The notes: a model not told the origin generated them from the sequence alone. 9,937 nucleotides of DNA from JACZWL01 sp046756445 (GCA_046756445.1 JBHHWI010000106.1:1-9937), one strand, 5' to 3'. Positions 1 to 5,644 are shown, numbered from the stretch's first letter. Numbers and translations: made by a program.

Positions 1-599
1 ACTGCGAGTCCTTCCAGCCAGAATACCGGCGCGTATTGCTTGATTGCGGAGACCGAGTCTCCGAGCAGCGAATAGATGAATATCAGGATGATGCAGACGG
101 CCATGGTGTAGCCGCAGATCCTGTATATCTTGTTGCGTTGCAGTTTTCGGGCAGTGGGCTGGACGTCCGGGTCCGGGTTCGTCTTGGTGAACAGCCGCAG
201 GGAGAAGTAAATCAGGGTGGCAAAGAATGCCGCAGCGAAGGCGAGGTGCAGGTAGCCGATGATACGGGCCGTGTCCGAGATCAGTTCACCATGGGTGGTC
301 GGAAACAGTGCGACCCCGATTGCGAACACGCAGGCCAGATCACCTGCTAAGTCGTCCTTCGGTTCGTGTCCCTTGTACGAGAGCAGGAAGAAACCGATGA
401 CGCAGAGCGTGCCGACAAAAACATCGCCCATGCCGGTGTGGTAGTAGCTGCTGATGGAATCCTGGATGCCGGTGCCGAAAAAGATGAGGGCGCCGAAGAA
501 CAGTATGAACGGCAGGGCGGTTCCCAGTACGCCGACGATTTTTCTGAGCGTCAGGTAGGAAATGATGAGCCTGTCGTCATTGGTCGAGTCGTTCGCCAT
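1..599 (-). CDS. Uncharacterised multi-pass membrane protein, 3' end cut off by the window edge
   Basis: An open frame of 199 codons begins with ATG at 599-597 and runs leftward without a stop to the window edge, so the C-terminus is missing. The protein starts MANDSTNDDR and has about five hydrophobic segments, at roughly residues 20-42, 59-75, 87-100, 113-138 and 160-179. The stretch around residues 47-75 (SISSYYHTGMGDVFVG, then a hydrophobic run ending LLSYKG) resembles a group of uncharacterised bacterial integral membrane proteins that I recognise only as hypothetical, possibly DUF998 relatives. The visible end (PVFWLEGLA) looks close to the natural C-terminus, so little is probably missing. 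A weak AGAGG-like ribosome site lies about 8 bases upstream of the ATG, and an extended -10 lies about 60 bases upstream. It follows exbD on the same strand after a 268-bp gap, so it is probably transcribed separately. Function is unknown. Confidence 0.8.
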   Translation of the reverse strand, partial: MANDSTNDDRLIISYLTLRKIVGVLGTALPFILFFGALIFFGTGIQDSISSYYHTGMGDVFVGTLCVIGFFLLSYKGHEPKDDLAGDLACVFAIGVALFPTTHGELISDTARIIGYLHLAFAAAFFATLIYFSLRLFTKTNPDPDVQPTARKLQRNKIYRICGYTMAVCIILIFIYSLLGDSVSAIKQYAPVFWLEGLA

Positions 600-867
600 G
601 CTTGGCCTCTTGTCGTTGTCGTTGCGGCCGAGACGAGATAATCGTCAATCTTTTCCCAAGTATAGCAATGCTGCCGGCAACTGGCAGGCGCGATGCGGAG
701 ACAAACCCAAATAAGGGAACCGGACTCGCCCCGTGTCAGGGGGGGGTCATGGCCTGGCATGAGACTGGCGAGGGCTTGGCGAGGGCCTGCTCCGGGGCCT
801 GAGCTGCCGCTTCGATACCGACGGGCCGGGCCCGGCGCCTGGCCGCGGCAATGAATCGGGGGCGTAG
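600..867. other. Gene-free gap between exbD and the membrane-protein gene
   Basis: No convincing coding region was found in this gap on either strand, and nothing resembling exbB remains in it. It holds the extended -10 at 659-667, a run of eight G at 739-746, a near-tandem duplication of GGCGAGGGC around 766-786, and a 12-bp perfect palindrome GCCGGGCCCGGC at 825-836. The palindrome lies 32 bp downstream of the exbD stop but is not followed by a T-run, so I do not call it an intrinsic terminator. Confidence 0.6.
659..667 (-). promoter_or_regulatory. Candidate extended -10 promoter for the leftward membrane-protein gene
   Basis: Read on the minus strand this is TGCTATACT: a TG-N extension followed by TATACT, one mismatch from the sigma70 -10 consensus. 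No good -35 is present 16-18 bases upstream, which fits the extended -10 class. It would start transcription near 652, about 50 bases before the ATG at 599. Assigned by motif only. Confidence 0.45.
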
Positions 868-1296
868 TCAATCCCTGCTCGCGGCCAGGGAAATGTCGTA
901 GATGCCGGCCTGCCTGGCGGCATCCATGACCCGGACCAGGGTGTTGTTGTAAGAGCGCTTGTCGGCGTCGATGACTATCGTGCCTTGGGGGTTCTCGGCG
1001 TGTAGTCGTTCGATGTTTGCCCGTACCGCTCGCGGGTCGATGAGGCGGCCGTCGATCCAGATGTCGTTGGCCTCGGTAATGGATACGAGGATGTTTGCGT
1101 TTTCATCCGTTGTGGGTGTGTCGGCTTCGGGCTGGTCGACGTCGATGCCGGTCTCCTTGATGAACGAGGCGGTCACGATGAAAAAGATCAGCATGATGAA
1201 GACCACGTCCAGCATGGGCGTCAGGTTGATCTCGTTGTCGCTGTCCTTGTCGTCGTCGTTGTGGAAGTTACTGATGAACGTGTCGGCTCGCGGCAT
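868..1296 (-). CDS. exbD: ExbD/TolR-family biopolymer transport protein
   Basis: Encodes 142 residues of the ExbD/TolR family, an inner-membrane protein that works with ExbB and TonB to couple the proton gradient to outer-membrane transport. The cytoplasmic N-terminus is very acidic (DDDKDSDNE, residues 14-22). It leads into NLTPMLDVVFIMLIFF (24-39), the single transmembrane helix, with the conserved proton-pathway Asp at position 30 (equivalent to Asp25 of E. coli ExbD). The periplasmic domain (about 46-142) has the usual ExbD pattern, including VIDADKRSYNNTLVRVMDAAR. I chose ATG 1296 because GAGGAGGG sits about 7-8 bases upstream and the family N-terminus is reached at once. The same frame opens further upstream at 1374, but that extension does not resemble ExbD. 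The gene lies 106 bp downstream of tonB on the same strand and is probably co-transcribed. A partner exbB is not in this window. Confidence 0.93.
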   Translation of the reverse strand: MPRADTFISNFHNDDDKDSDNEINLTPMLDVVFIMLIFFIVTASFIKETGIDVDQPEADTPTTDENANILVSITEANDIWIDGRLIDPRAVRANIERLHAENPQGTIVIDADKRSYNNTLVRVMDAARQAGIYDISLAASRD

Positions 1297-1303
1297 GGCG
1301 CTG

Positions 1304-1320
1304 CCCTCCTCATGAGAGGG
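1304..1320 (-). promoter_or_regulatory. Small hairpin covering the exbD ribosome-binding site
   Basis: On the minus strand CCCTC (1320-1316) can pair with GAGGG (1308-1304) around a 7-base loop. The downstream arm is part of the purine-rich GAGGAGGG that serves as the exbD ribosome-binding site. It could lower or time exbD translation, but a 5-bp stem can arise by chance in GC-rich DNA. Confidence 0.25.
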
Positions 1321-1402
1321 GGCGGACCCGGCATCTGCCCGGCGGGACAAATGGCAGGCAGGGCCCTCCCCCAATATATCGATGACGATGTCGGGTGAAT
1401 GC

Positions 1403-1996
1403 CTATTGCTCGATCTCGAATGTGAAGAGCTTTCTCAGTCCCGTGGCGCCGTACTTCACACCGTCGATGGTTTTTGGTTTGTACCGGCAGCGATAGGCGG
1501 CGTTGATGGCCGCCTTGTTGAAGATCCGGTTGGTCGACTCGAGCACGACCACGTTGGCCACGGTGCCCAGTTCGGTTACGTCGAACCGGACCAGCACCGT
1601 GCCCTCGAGTCCCCTGGCTGCGGCCGCGGCCGGGTACTGCGGCTTGACGTTGAACAGGTTGATCAGGGGACTGTCGGTGACGCCGACGGTCGTCAATGCC
1701 GGCCGTCCGGTCGGTGGTGCCGGTGGCGGTAACGGGATGTGCACGCCGATTTGTTCATTGCCGGGCGGGCCGACGGGCGTCGGTGGCGGCGGCATCGGCG
1801 GGTCGATGCGCTCGGGCGGCCTGGGCTCCACCGGCGAATCCGGCGGCTCGGGCGGATCGATGAAGTCCAGGTCGTGTCTGAGCCTGGGCTCGGTGAGAAT
1901 CTCTTCGCCGCTGGCGATCAGGAGCTGCATGGCATACAGCAGGACCGTAGTGACCGCCAGGCCCGCCGTGGCCGATGATAAAAAGCGCGTGATCAT
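1403..1996 (-). CDS. tonB: TonB-family energy transducer (short TonB2 type)
   Basis: A 197-residue TonB family protein, which spans the periplasm and transmits energy from the ExbB-ExbD motor to TonB-dependent outer-membrane receptors. There is one N-terminal membrane helix (about 8-28) and a proline-rich spacer (about 48-97, with repeated PP, EPP and PPMPPPP stretches). The TonB C-terminal domain covers about 110-197: VKPQYPAAAAARGLEG at 117-132, then VLVRFDV and a RYKPKTIDG segment near 171. The length and the exbD partner match the compact TonB2 systems of gammaproteobacteria rather than the longer TonB1. ATG 1996 is preceded by GAGGT about 7 bases upstream. The gene diverges from padR. 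The intervening 158 bp carry three dyads that probably bind the PadR protein, so expression is likely under PadR control. The receptor substrate (siderophore, haem, sugar or other) cannot be told from this sequence. Confidence 0.92.
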   Translation of the reverse strand: MITRFLSSATAGLAVTTVLLYAMQLLIASGEEILTEPRLRHDLDFIDPPEPPDSPVEPRPPERIDPPMPPPPTPVGPPGNEQIGVHIPLPPPAPPTGRPALTTVGVTDSPLINLFNVKPQYPAAAAARGLEGTVLVRFDVTELGTVANVVVLESTNRIFNKAAINAAYRCRYKPKTIDGVKYGATGLRKLFTFEIEQ

Positions 1997-2041
1997 GGTT
2001 CGTACCTCGTTTGCTGACTCGTTGAACGGTCGCCCGCCGAG

Positions 2042-2062
2042 ATACCTGTATCTACGAGGTAT
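2042..2062. promoter_or_regulatory. Putative PadR operator 1 (tonB-proximal dyad)
   Basis: A 21-bp imperfect dyad: ATACCT (2042-2047) and AGGTAT (2057-2062) are perfect 6-bp inverted arms around 9 bases. Same length and arms as the two dyads at 2070-2090 and 2099-2119. It lies 46 bp upstream of the tonB ATG, probably within or near the tonB 5' untranslated region or promoter. Confidence 0.55.
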
Positions 2063-2069
2063 AGTTTAT

Positions 2070-2090
2070 ATGCCTTGAACTAAAAGGTAT
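2070..2090. promoter_or_regulatory. Putative PadR operator 2 (middle dyad)
   Basis: A 21-bp dyad with arms ATGCCTT and AAGGTAT, perfect apart from one arm position (G for A at 2072). Its centre is 28 bp from that of operator 1 and 29 bp from that of operator 3. It ends just upstream of the padR -35 hexamer. Confidence 0.55.
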
Positions 2091-2114
2091 AGATTGACAT
2101 ACCTTGTCGTTCAA
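2086..2114 (-). promoter_or_regulatory. Weak candidate sigma70 promoter for tonB-exbD
   Basis: On the minus strand TTGAAC (2114-2109) and TATACC (2091-2086) are separated by exactly 17 bases, each matching 4 of 6 consensus positions. It would face the padR promoter on the same DNA and run through operators 2 and 3. Other AT-rich -10 options exist nearer tonB (around 2058-2070), so the precise start is uncertain. Confidence 0.3.
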
Positions 2115-2122
2115 GGTATAGT
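2094..2122 (+). promoter_or_regulatory. Near-consensus sigma70 promoter for padR
   Basis: Perfect -35 TTGACA (2094-2099), a 17-base spacer, and -10 TATAGT (2117-2122, one mismatch from TATAAT). Transcription should start near 2129, leaving a leader of about 25 bases before the padR ATG. Operator 3 occupies the whole spacer, as expected of a strong promoter held down by its own product. Confidence 0.75.
2099..2119. promoter_or_regulatory. Putative PadR operator 3 (padR promoter dyad)
   Basis: The strongest of the three dyads: ATACCTTG and CAAGGTAT are perfect 8-bp inverted arms around a 5-base centre. It starts at the last base of the padR -35 hexamer and ends within the -10, so a protein bound here would block RNA polymerase directly. 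Assignment to PadR is inferred from position and symmetry. Confidence 0.65.
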
Positions 2123-2154
2123 GCTTCGATCGATCGCCGGAGACCGGATATTCC

Positions 2155-2493
2155 ATGGGCCAGACCAATCCCCCCTTCATGAGCGGCGTCCCCGAGCTGC
2201 TGCTGCTCAGGCTGCTGGCGCAGCGCGAGATGTACGGCTACGAGCTGGTCAAATCGATCCGCCTGGTCACCGGCGAGGCCATCTCCCTGGGCGAAGGCGT
2301 GATCTACCCCGTGCTGCACGGCCTGGAGAGAAACGGCGCCCTGACGGCGAAAAGAAAAGCCGTCAAGGGCCGCACCCGGGTGTATTACGCGCTGACCGCC
2401 AAAGGCAGACGGCGGCTCGAGCACCTGGAGGCCGACTGGAGCCGAATCCAGTCAGGTATCAACGCCTCACTGGATGCCCCGAGTCATGCCTGA
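2155..2493 (+). CDS. PadR-family transcriptional repressor
   Basis: A 112-residue winged-helix DNA-binding protein of the PadR family, short subfamily. Family landmarks are MYGYELV (26-32), the recognition region GEGVIYPVLHGLERNG (46-61), and the wing KGRTRVYYALTAKG (71-84), followed by a C-terminal helix rich in charged residues (85-100) that in PadR proteins forms the dimer interface. PadR proteins usually repress their own promoter and neighbouring genes until a ligand or partner protein relieves them. ATG 2155 has a weak GGAG about 12 bases upstream, and the N-terminus MGQTNPPFMSG fits the family. Three dyads lie just upstream, the strongest within its promoter, which supports autorepression. 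It overlaps the next gene by up to 20 bp, so the two are translated together. Its likely targets are itself, the downstream membrane protein and divergent tonB-exbD. The inducer is unknown. Confidence 0.93.
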   Translation: MGQTNPPFMSGVPELLLLRLLAQREMYGYELVKSIRLVTGEAISLGEGVIYPVLHGLERNGALTAKRKAVKGRTRVYYALTAKGRRRLEHLEADWSRIQSGINASLDAPSHA

Positions 2494-2911
2494 GACGGAC
2501 TTCGACGGCTTGCGCGATCGCCTGCTCCGTTCGGGCGTGTCGCCGCGGCATGTCGTGCGGGCGGTCTCGGAACTCAGCGATCACCTCGAGGACCTCGAGT
2601 GTGAAGCCGCAGGTCATGGGCTCGATGGGGCGGCCGCACGCTCGCAGGCCAGCGAGCGGATCGGTGCGATCGAATCGATCACGCAACAATACCTGAGCCG
2701 TCCGGAACTCAAGTGCTGGCTGTTCCGGCACCCGCAGATCGCGCGCCTGATCCTGCCCCTCGCCTACCTCGTCATGCTGCCGGCCGTACCCATCTACGCA
2801 GGGGTCTCCAACGCGCCGTCGATTGCGAAATGGTGTGCGTGCCTGTTGTTGAGCGCGTTCATCACCGCGACGATGCTGCTGGTCATGCAGCTCACCATCA
2901 CGATTACCTGA
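2474..2911 (+). CDS. HAAS-like small membrane protein, PadR partner
   Basis: A 145-residue protein (141 if translation starts at the second ATG, 2486, which overlaps the padR stop by 8 bp). Residues about 8-80 form a charged helical domain (FDGLRDRLLRSGVSPRHV, then VSELSDHLEDLECEA). It resembles the HAAS/permease-prefix domain found beside PadR regulators, where the pattern is a helical bundle with a conserved SELxDHLEDL-like segment. Two hydrophobic helices follow, at about 90-109 and 119-144, and the protein ends right after the second. In known PadR-HAAS pairs the membrane protein is thought to modulate the regulator or a transporter. A role here as a membrane sensor or anti-regulator for PadR is inference. 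The start is uncertain: neither ATG has a strong ribosome site and translational coupling from padR is likely. There is no visible separate promoter. Confidence 0.75.
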   Translation: MPRVMPETDFDGLRDRLLRSGVSPRHVVRAVSELSDHLEDLECEAAGHGLDGAAARSQASERIGAIESITQQYLSRPELKCWLFRHPQIARLILPLAYLVMLPAVPIYAGVSNAPSIAKWCACLLLSAFITATMLLVMQLTITIT

Positions 2912-2960
2912 TCGGGATTGCCTGATTGCAGGATCGGCGGTCGGGCGGTAGCCTTGCCGC

Positions 2961-3332
2961 ATGTCGAACGCCCTCGGAGTCGACAGGCGCATTTTCAATT
3001 ATGCGGTCGCGGCCGTTTTTTTCGCGATGGCCGGACTGCAGTTCAACGATCCGCATCCCGCCTACTGGGTTGCGGCCTACGGGGGCACGGGACTGGTTGC
3101 GCTGGCCAGGGGGCTGCGCCATTACAGCGAGTTCTGGGCGGCGATCGTCATCGGCGCGGTCATCGCCGGCATGATTATCGCGTTGCCGGGCGTCATCGAT
3201 TTTTTCGAGCACGGCGAGTTCGCGGAGATCTTTGAGCCGACCCTGTCTTCGAGAGCCAATGTGGAATCCGCCCGCGGGTTCGGCGGCCTGCTGCTGGCCC
3301 TGATCGTGCTCACCAGTTACATGAGACGCTAG
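2961..3332 (+). CDS. TMEM220-like small membrane protein
   Basis: A 123-residue protein with four hydrophobic segments, at about 11-27, 35-50, 58-79 and 106-120. The signature LQFNDPHPAYW (26-36), with the following YGGTGLVAL, and a late acidic/arginine segment (ESARGFGGLLLAL, 102-114) match the TMEM220 family, where LQxNDPDP and an E-x-RE-x-GL motif recur. Family members are found in bacteria and animals and no molecular function is established. There is no clear ribosome site before ATG 2961, and TAGCCT lies 6 bases upstream, so a leaderless transcript is possible. It is separated by 49 bp from the HAAS-like gene and by 80 bp from the transporter gene. Confidence 0.72.
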   Translation: MSNALGVDRRIFNYAVAAVFFAMAGLQFNDPHPAYWVAAYGGTGLVALARGLRHYSEFWAAIVIGAVIAGMIIALPGVIDFFEHGEFAEIFEPTLSSRANVESARGFGGLLLALIVLTSYMRR

Positions 3333-3350
3333 CCTGAAGATCAGCTTGAC

Positions 3351-3367
3351 CGGGCGCTCCTCGCCCG
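3351..3367 (+). terminator. Weak GC-rich hairpin between the TMEM220-like and transporter genes
   Basis: CGGGCG (3351-3356) and CGCCCG (3362-3367) form a perfect 6-bp stem with a 5-base loop, followed by ATTTGCTGT. The T-run is short and interrupted, so this is at best a weak intrinsic terminator for the upstream gene. Confidence 0.3.
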
Positions 3368-3412
3368 ATTTGCTGTACAGTCTGCAATCCCGACCAGCCA
3401 GCGGAATCCCCG

Positions 3413-4735
3413 ATGCAGGAGCGCACTACCGGAAATGGCGTTATCGGCAGAGCCGGCCGGTTCCTCGGGCTCCGGCCGGGCGAACTGGTCGCGGTCGCAT
3501 GGTCGTTCGTGTATTTCTTTTCACTGCTGTCCGCCTATTACATGCTGCGCCCGATCCGCGAGGCGATGGCGATCGTCAGCGGCGTGCAGAACATTCCCTG
3601 GCTCTTTACCGGCACCTTTTTCGGCATGATGCTGGCGACGGTCGTGTTCGGCTGGCTGACCTCGAGGTATTCGCGCAAGCAGTTTCTGCCGTGGATCTAT
3701 TACTTTTTCATCCTGAACATTCTCATCTTCTTTGCGGCTTTTACCTATGCGCAGAGAAACGAACTGGAGATGGTGTGGATCGCGCGGGCGTTTTTCGTCT
3801 GGCTCAGTGTCTTCAATTACTTCGTGGTATCGGTGTTCTGGAGCTTCATGGCCGATATCTATACCAAGGAGCAGGGCCGCCGCCTGTTCGGCATGATCTC
3901 GGCCGGCGGCAGCGCCGGCGCGATCCTCGGCCCGCTGGTGACCGGCGCACTGGTGATGCCGCTCGGCTTCCAGAACCTGCTGCCGCTGTCGGCGTTTCTG
4001 CTGATGTTCTCCGTGTACTGCGTCGCCCAGCTTCGCCGCTGGGCCGAACAGGCGACTTTCGAAGGACACCAGGCGCCGCTGGATACGGAGCAGCCGATCG
4101 GCGGCGGCGCGCTGGCCGGTATCCGCCAGGTCGCGACCTCGCCGTTTCTCGCGGCGATCGCCATCGGCAGCGCTTTTGCCAGCCTGCTGGGGACGGCTAT
4201 TTACATGTACATGGCGCAACTGGTCAGCGAGAACTTCGCGACCACGGACGAGCAGACCCGGGTTTTTGCCCTGCTCGATGCCTCGACCAACGTGCTTGCC
4301 CTGATCGGCCAGCTGATCATCGTCAAGCAGGTGGTGCAGCGGTTCGGGATAGGCGTGTCGCTGGCGATCCTGCCGATCGTTTCGGTCATCGGCTTTGCGA
4401 TCCTGGCGGCCAATCCCGTGTTCATCGTGCTCGCGGCGTTGCAGGTCATGCGTCGTTCACTCGCTTTCGGGCTGGCGAAACCGACCAACGACATGCTGTA
4501 TACGGTTGTCTCGACGGAGGAGAAGTACAAGGCGAAGAATTTCGTCGAGACGGCCCTGTACCGGGGCAGCGACCTCGTCAGCTCCTGGGTGGTCAAAATG
4601 ATGGCCGGGCTGGGGCTCAGCGGCATATCCATTGTCTTTGTGCCGCTTGCGGCGATCTGGACCGCGATCGCGTTCTGGCTCGGCAAGGACTACCGGCGAC
4701 GCGACCGGGCGATATCCGAAGGGTTGGCCGTGTGA
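3413..4735 (+). CDS. MFS transporter of the ATP/ADP-translocase-like (NTP/NDP exchange) group
   Basis: A 440-residue polytopic protein with about 12 hydrophobic helices. The N-terminal signature YYMLRPIRE (42-50) and the C-terminal-half segment KPTNDMLYTVVSTEEKYKAKN (from about 356) are typical of a proteobacterial MFS family related to the ATP/ADP translocases (COG3202-like). These free-living bacterial members are usually annotated as NTP/NDP exchange or plain MFS transporters. They are not known to import ATP, so the substrate here is open. The ATG at 3413 is preceded only by a weak GGAAT. The N-terminus (GRAGRFLGLRPGELVAVAW) fits the family. The stop overlaps the next gene in a GTGA arrangement (4732-4735), so transporter and reductase are translationally coupled and may act in the same pathway. 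A second frame stays open through this gene (3346 onward) but has no protein-like composition. Confidence 0.85.
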   Translation: MQERTTGNGVIGRAGRFLGLRPGELVAVAWSFVYFFSLLSAYYMLRPIREAMAIVSGVQNIPWLFTGTFFGMMLATVVFGWLTSRYSRKQFLPWIYYFFILNILIFFAAFTYAQRNELEMVWIARAFFVWLSVFNYFVVSVFWSFMADIYTKEQGRRLFGMISAGGSAGAILGPLVTGALVMPLGFQNLLPLSAFLLMFSVYCVAQLRRWAEQATFEGHQAPLDTEQPIGGGALAGIRQVATSPFLAAIAIGSAFASLLGTAIYMYMAQLVSENFATTDEQTRVFALLDASTNVLALIGQLIIVKQVVQRFGIGVSLAILPIVSVIGFAILAANPVFIVLAALQVMRRSLAFGLAKPTNDMLYTVVSTEEKYKAKNFVETALYRGSDLVSSWVVKMMAGLGLSGISIVFVPLAAIWTAIAFWLGKDYRRRDRAISEGLAV

Positions 4736-5643
4736 GCAGCGACTGGACCAGAAGAAATGCCATTCAACTCGGCGCAGCGCTGGCCGTCGCACCGCTGCTG
4801 TCATTTGCGAGGAACGAAACCATGCTGACCCGAGCGATTCCGGCCTCCGGCGAGGCGCTCCCCGTCATCGGACTCGGTACCTACCGGGTGTTCGAAGTCG
4901 CGCGCACGCCCGCGAACATCGCGGCCAGAGGCGAGATCGTCGAGCTGATGGTTCAAAAAGGCGCGAGCCTGATCGATTCCTCGCCGATGTACGGCCGTGC
5001 CGAGGACATGATCGGCGAGGTCATCAGGGCCGGAAGCTTGCGCGACAGGCTGTTTCTCGCAACCAAGGTCTGGACGGACGGCCGGGCGGCCGGCAAGCGG
5101 CAGATGCGGGCGTCCGGGGAGCGGATGAACGCCGGCGTCATCGATCTGATGCAGGTCCATAACCTGCGCGACACGCAGGCGCACCTTGCGACCATCCGGG
5201 GCTGGCAGGCCGAGGGACGCATCCGGTACAACGGCGTGACCCACTACCACGAAGGGGCACTGGGCGATCTCGAGGCGGTGATGAACGAGCACGAGCCCGA
5301 CTTCATTCAGATCAATTACTCGCTGGCCGAACGCGCCGCCGACCAGCGCGTCCTGCCGCTGGCCGAAGAGCTCGGTATTGCCGTGCTGGTCAACCGGCCG
5401 TTCGTCCAGGGGCGCCTGTTCCGCGCCGTCGCAGACCGGCCGTTGCCGGACTGGGCCGGCGAGTTCGCCGCAAGCTGGGGCCAGTTCTTCTTGAAATTCA
5501 TCGTGAGTCACCCGGCGGTCACCTGCGTCATTCCGGCGACCAGCAAGCTCCATCACATGGCGGACAACCTGGGCGCGGGCTTCGGTGCGTTGCCGGACGA
5601 CAGGACGCGGCGGCGCATGACGGACTACTTCGATTCGCTCTGA
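4732..5643 (+). CDS. Aldo/keto reductase with Tat-like N-terminal leader
   Basis: A 303-residue aldo/keto reductase, a TIM-barrel NAD(P)H-dependent oxidoreductase. The catalytic tetrad is visible: Asp82 and Tyr87 (IDSSPMYG), Lys112 (ATKVW) and His143 (QVHN). GLGTY (about 46-50) opens the barrel and PATSK lies near the cofactor-binding end. Starting from GTG 4732 (AAGGG 8 bases upstream), the protein begins SSDWTRRNAIQLG and continues into a hydrophobic run ending LLSFA (about 26-30). This looks like a twin-arginine signal with Arg7-Arg8. A second in-frame start, ATG 4822 (Met31), follows an ideal GAGGA site and would give a 273-residue cytoplasmic enzyme without the leader. Which form is made is undecided. 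The GTGA overlap couples it to the transporter gene, and the RDD gene begins 1 bp after its stop. The substrate cannot be predicted. It should not be extended upstream to 3346, since that part of the frame is a shadow of the transporter gene. Confidence 0.9.
   Translation: MSSDWTRRNAIQLGAALAVAPLLSFARNETMLTRAIPASGEALPVIGLGTYRVFEVARTPANIAARGEIVELMVQKGASLIDSSPMYGRAEDMIGEVIRAGSLRDRLFLATKVWTDGRAAGKRQMRASGERMNAGVIDLMQVHNLRDTQAHLATIRGWQAEGRIRYNGVTHYHEGALGDLEAVMNEHEPDFIQINYSLAERAADQRVLPLAEELGIAVLVNRPFVQGRLFRAVADRPLPDWAGEFAASWGQFFLKFIVSHPAVTCVIPATSKLHHMADNLGAGFGALPDDRTRRRMTDYFDSL
4809..4824 (+). promoter_or_regulatory. Internal ribosome-binding site and second start in the reductase gene
   Basis: GAGGA (4809-4813), 8 bases, then ATG (4822-4824), in frame with the reductase. 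Initiation here removes the whole Tat-like leader and begins at MLTRAIPAS, just before the catalytic barrel. Confidence 0.5.
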
Positions 5644-5644
5644 C

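Noticed and set aside
825..836. 12-bp GC palindrome as an exbD terminator
   Set aside because: There is no loop and no following T-run on the minus strand, so it lacks the features of an intrinsic terminator.
1297..1374. 26-residue N-terminal extension of ExbD
   Set aside because: The extension has no ExbD similarity, and the strong ribosome site is placed for ATG 1296.
1503..2078. 191-codon plus-strand open frame opposite tonB
   Set aside because: Its glycine and serine runs are the complement of the TonB proline-rich spacer, so it is a shadow frame.
3346..3381. Possible promoter for the transporter gene (TTGACC and TACAGT)
   Set aside because: The spacing is 24 bases, too long for sigma70, and TACAGT has no suitable -35 at 16-18 bases.
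3346..4731. Long open frame continuous with the aldo/keto reductase, giving a 765-residue fusion
   Set aside because: It is the +2 shadow of the transporter gene: Arg/Pro/Ala-rich with no domain and no transporter-like helices. The reductase has its own GTG start and ribosome site at 4732.
4801..5556. 251-codon open frame on the minus strand opposite the reductase
   Set aside because: Opposite-strand shadow typical of GC-rich genes. It has no recognisable motif, while the plus-strand frame has a complete catalytic tetrad.
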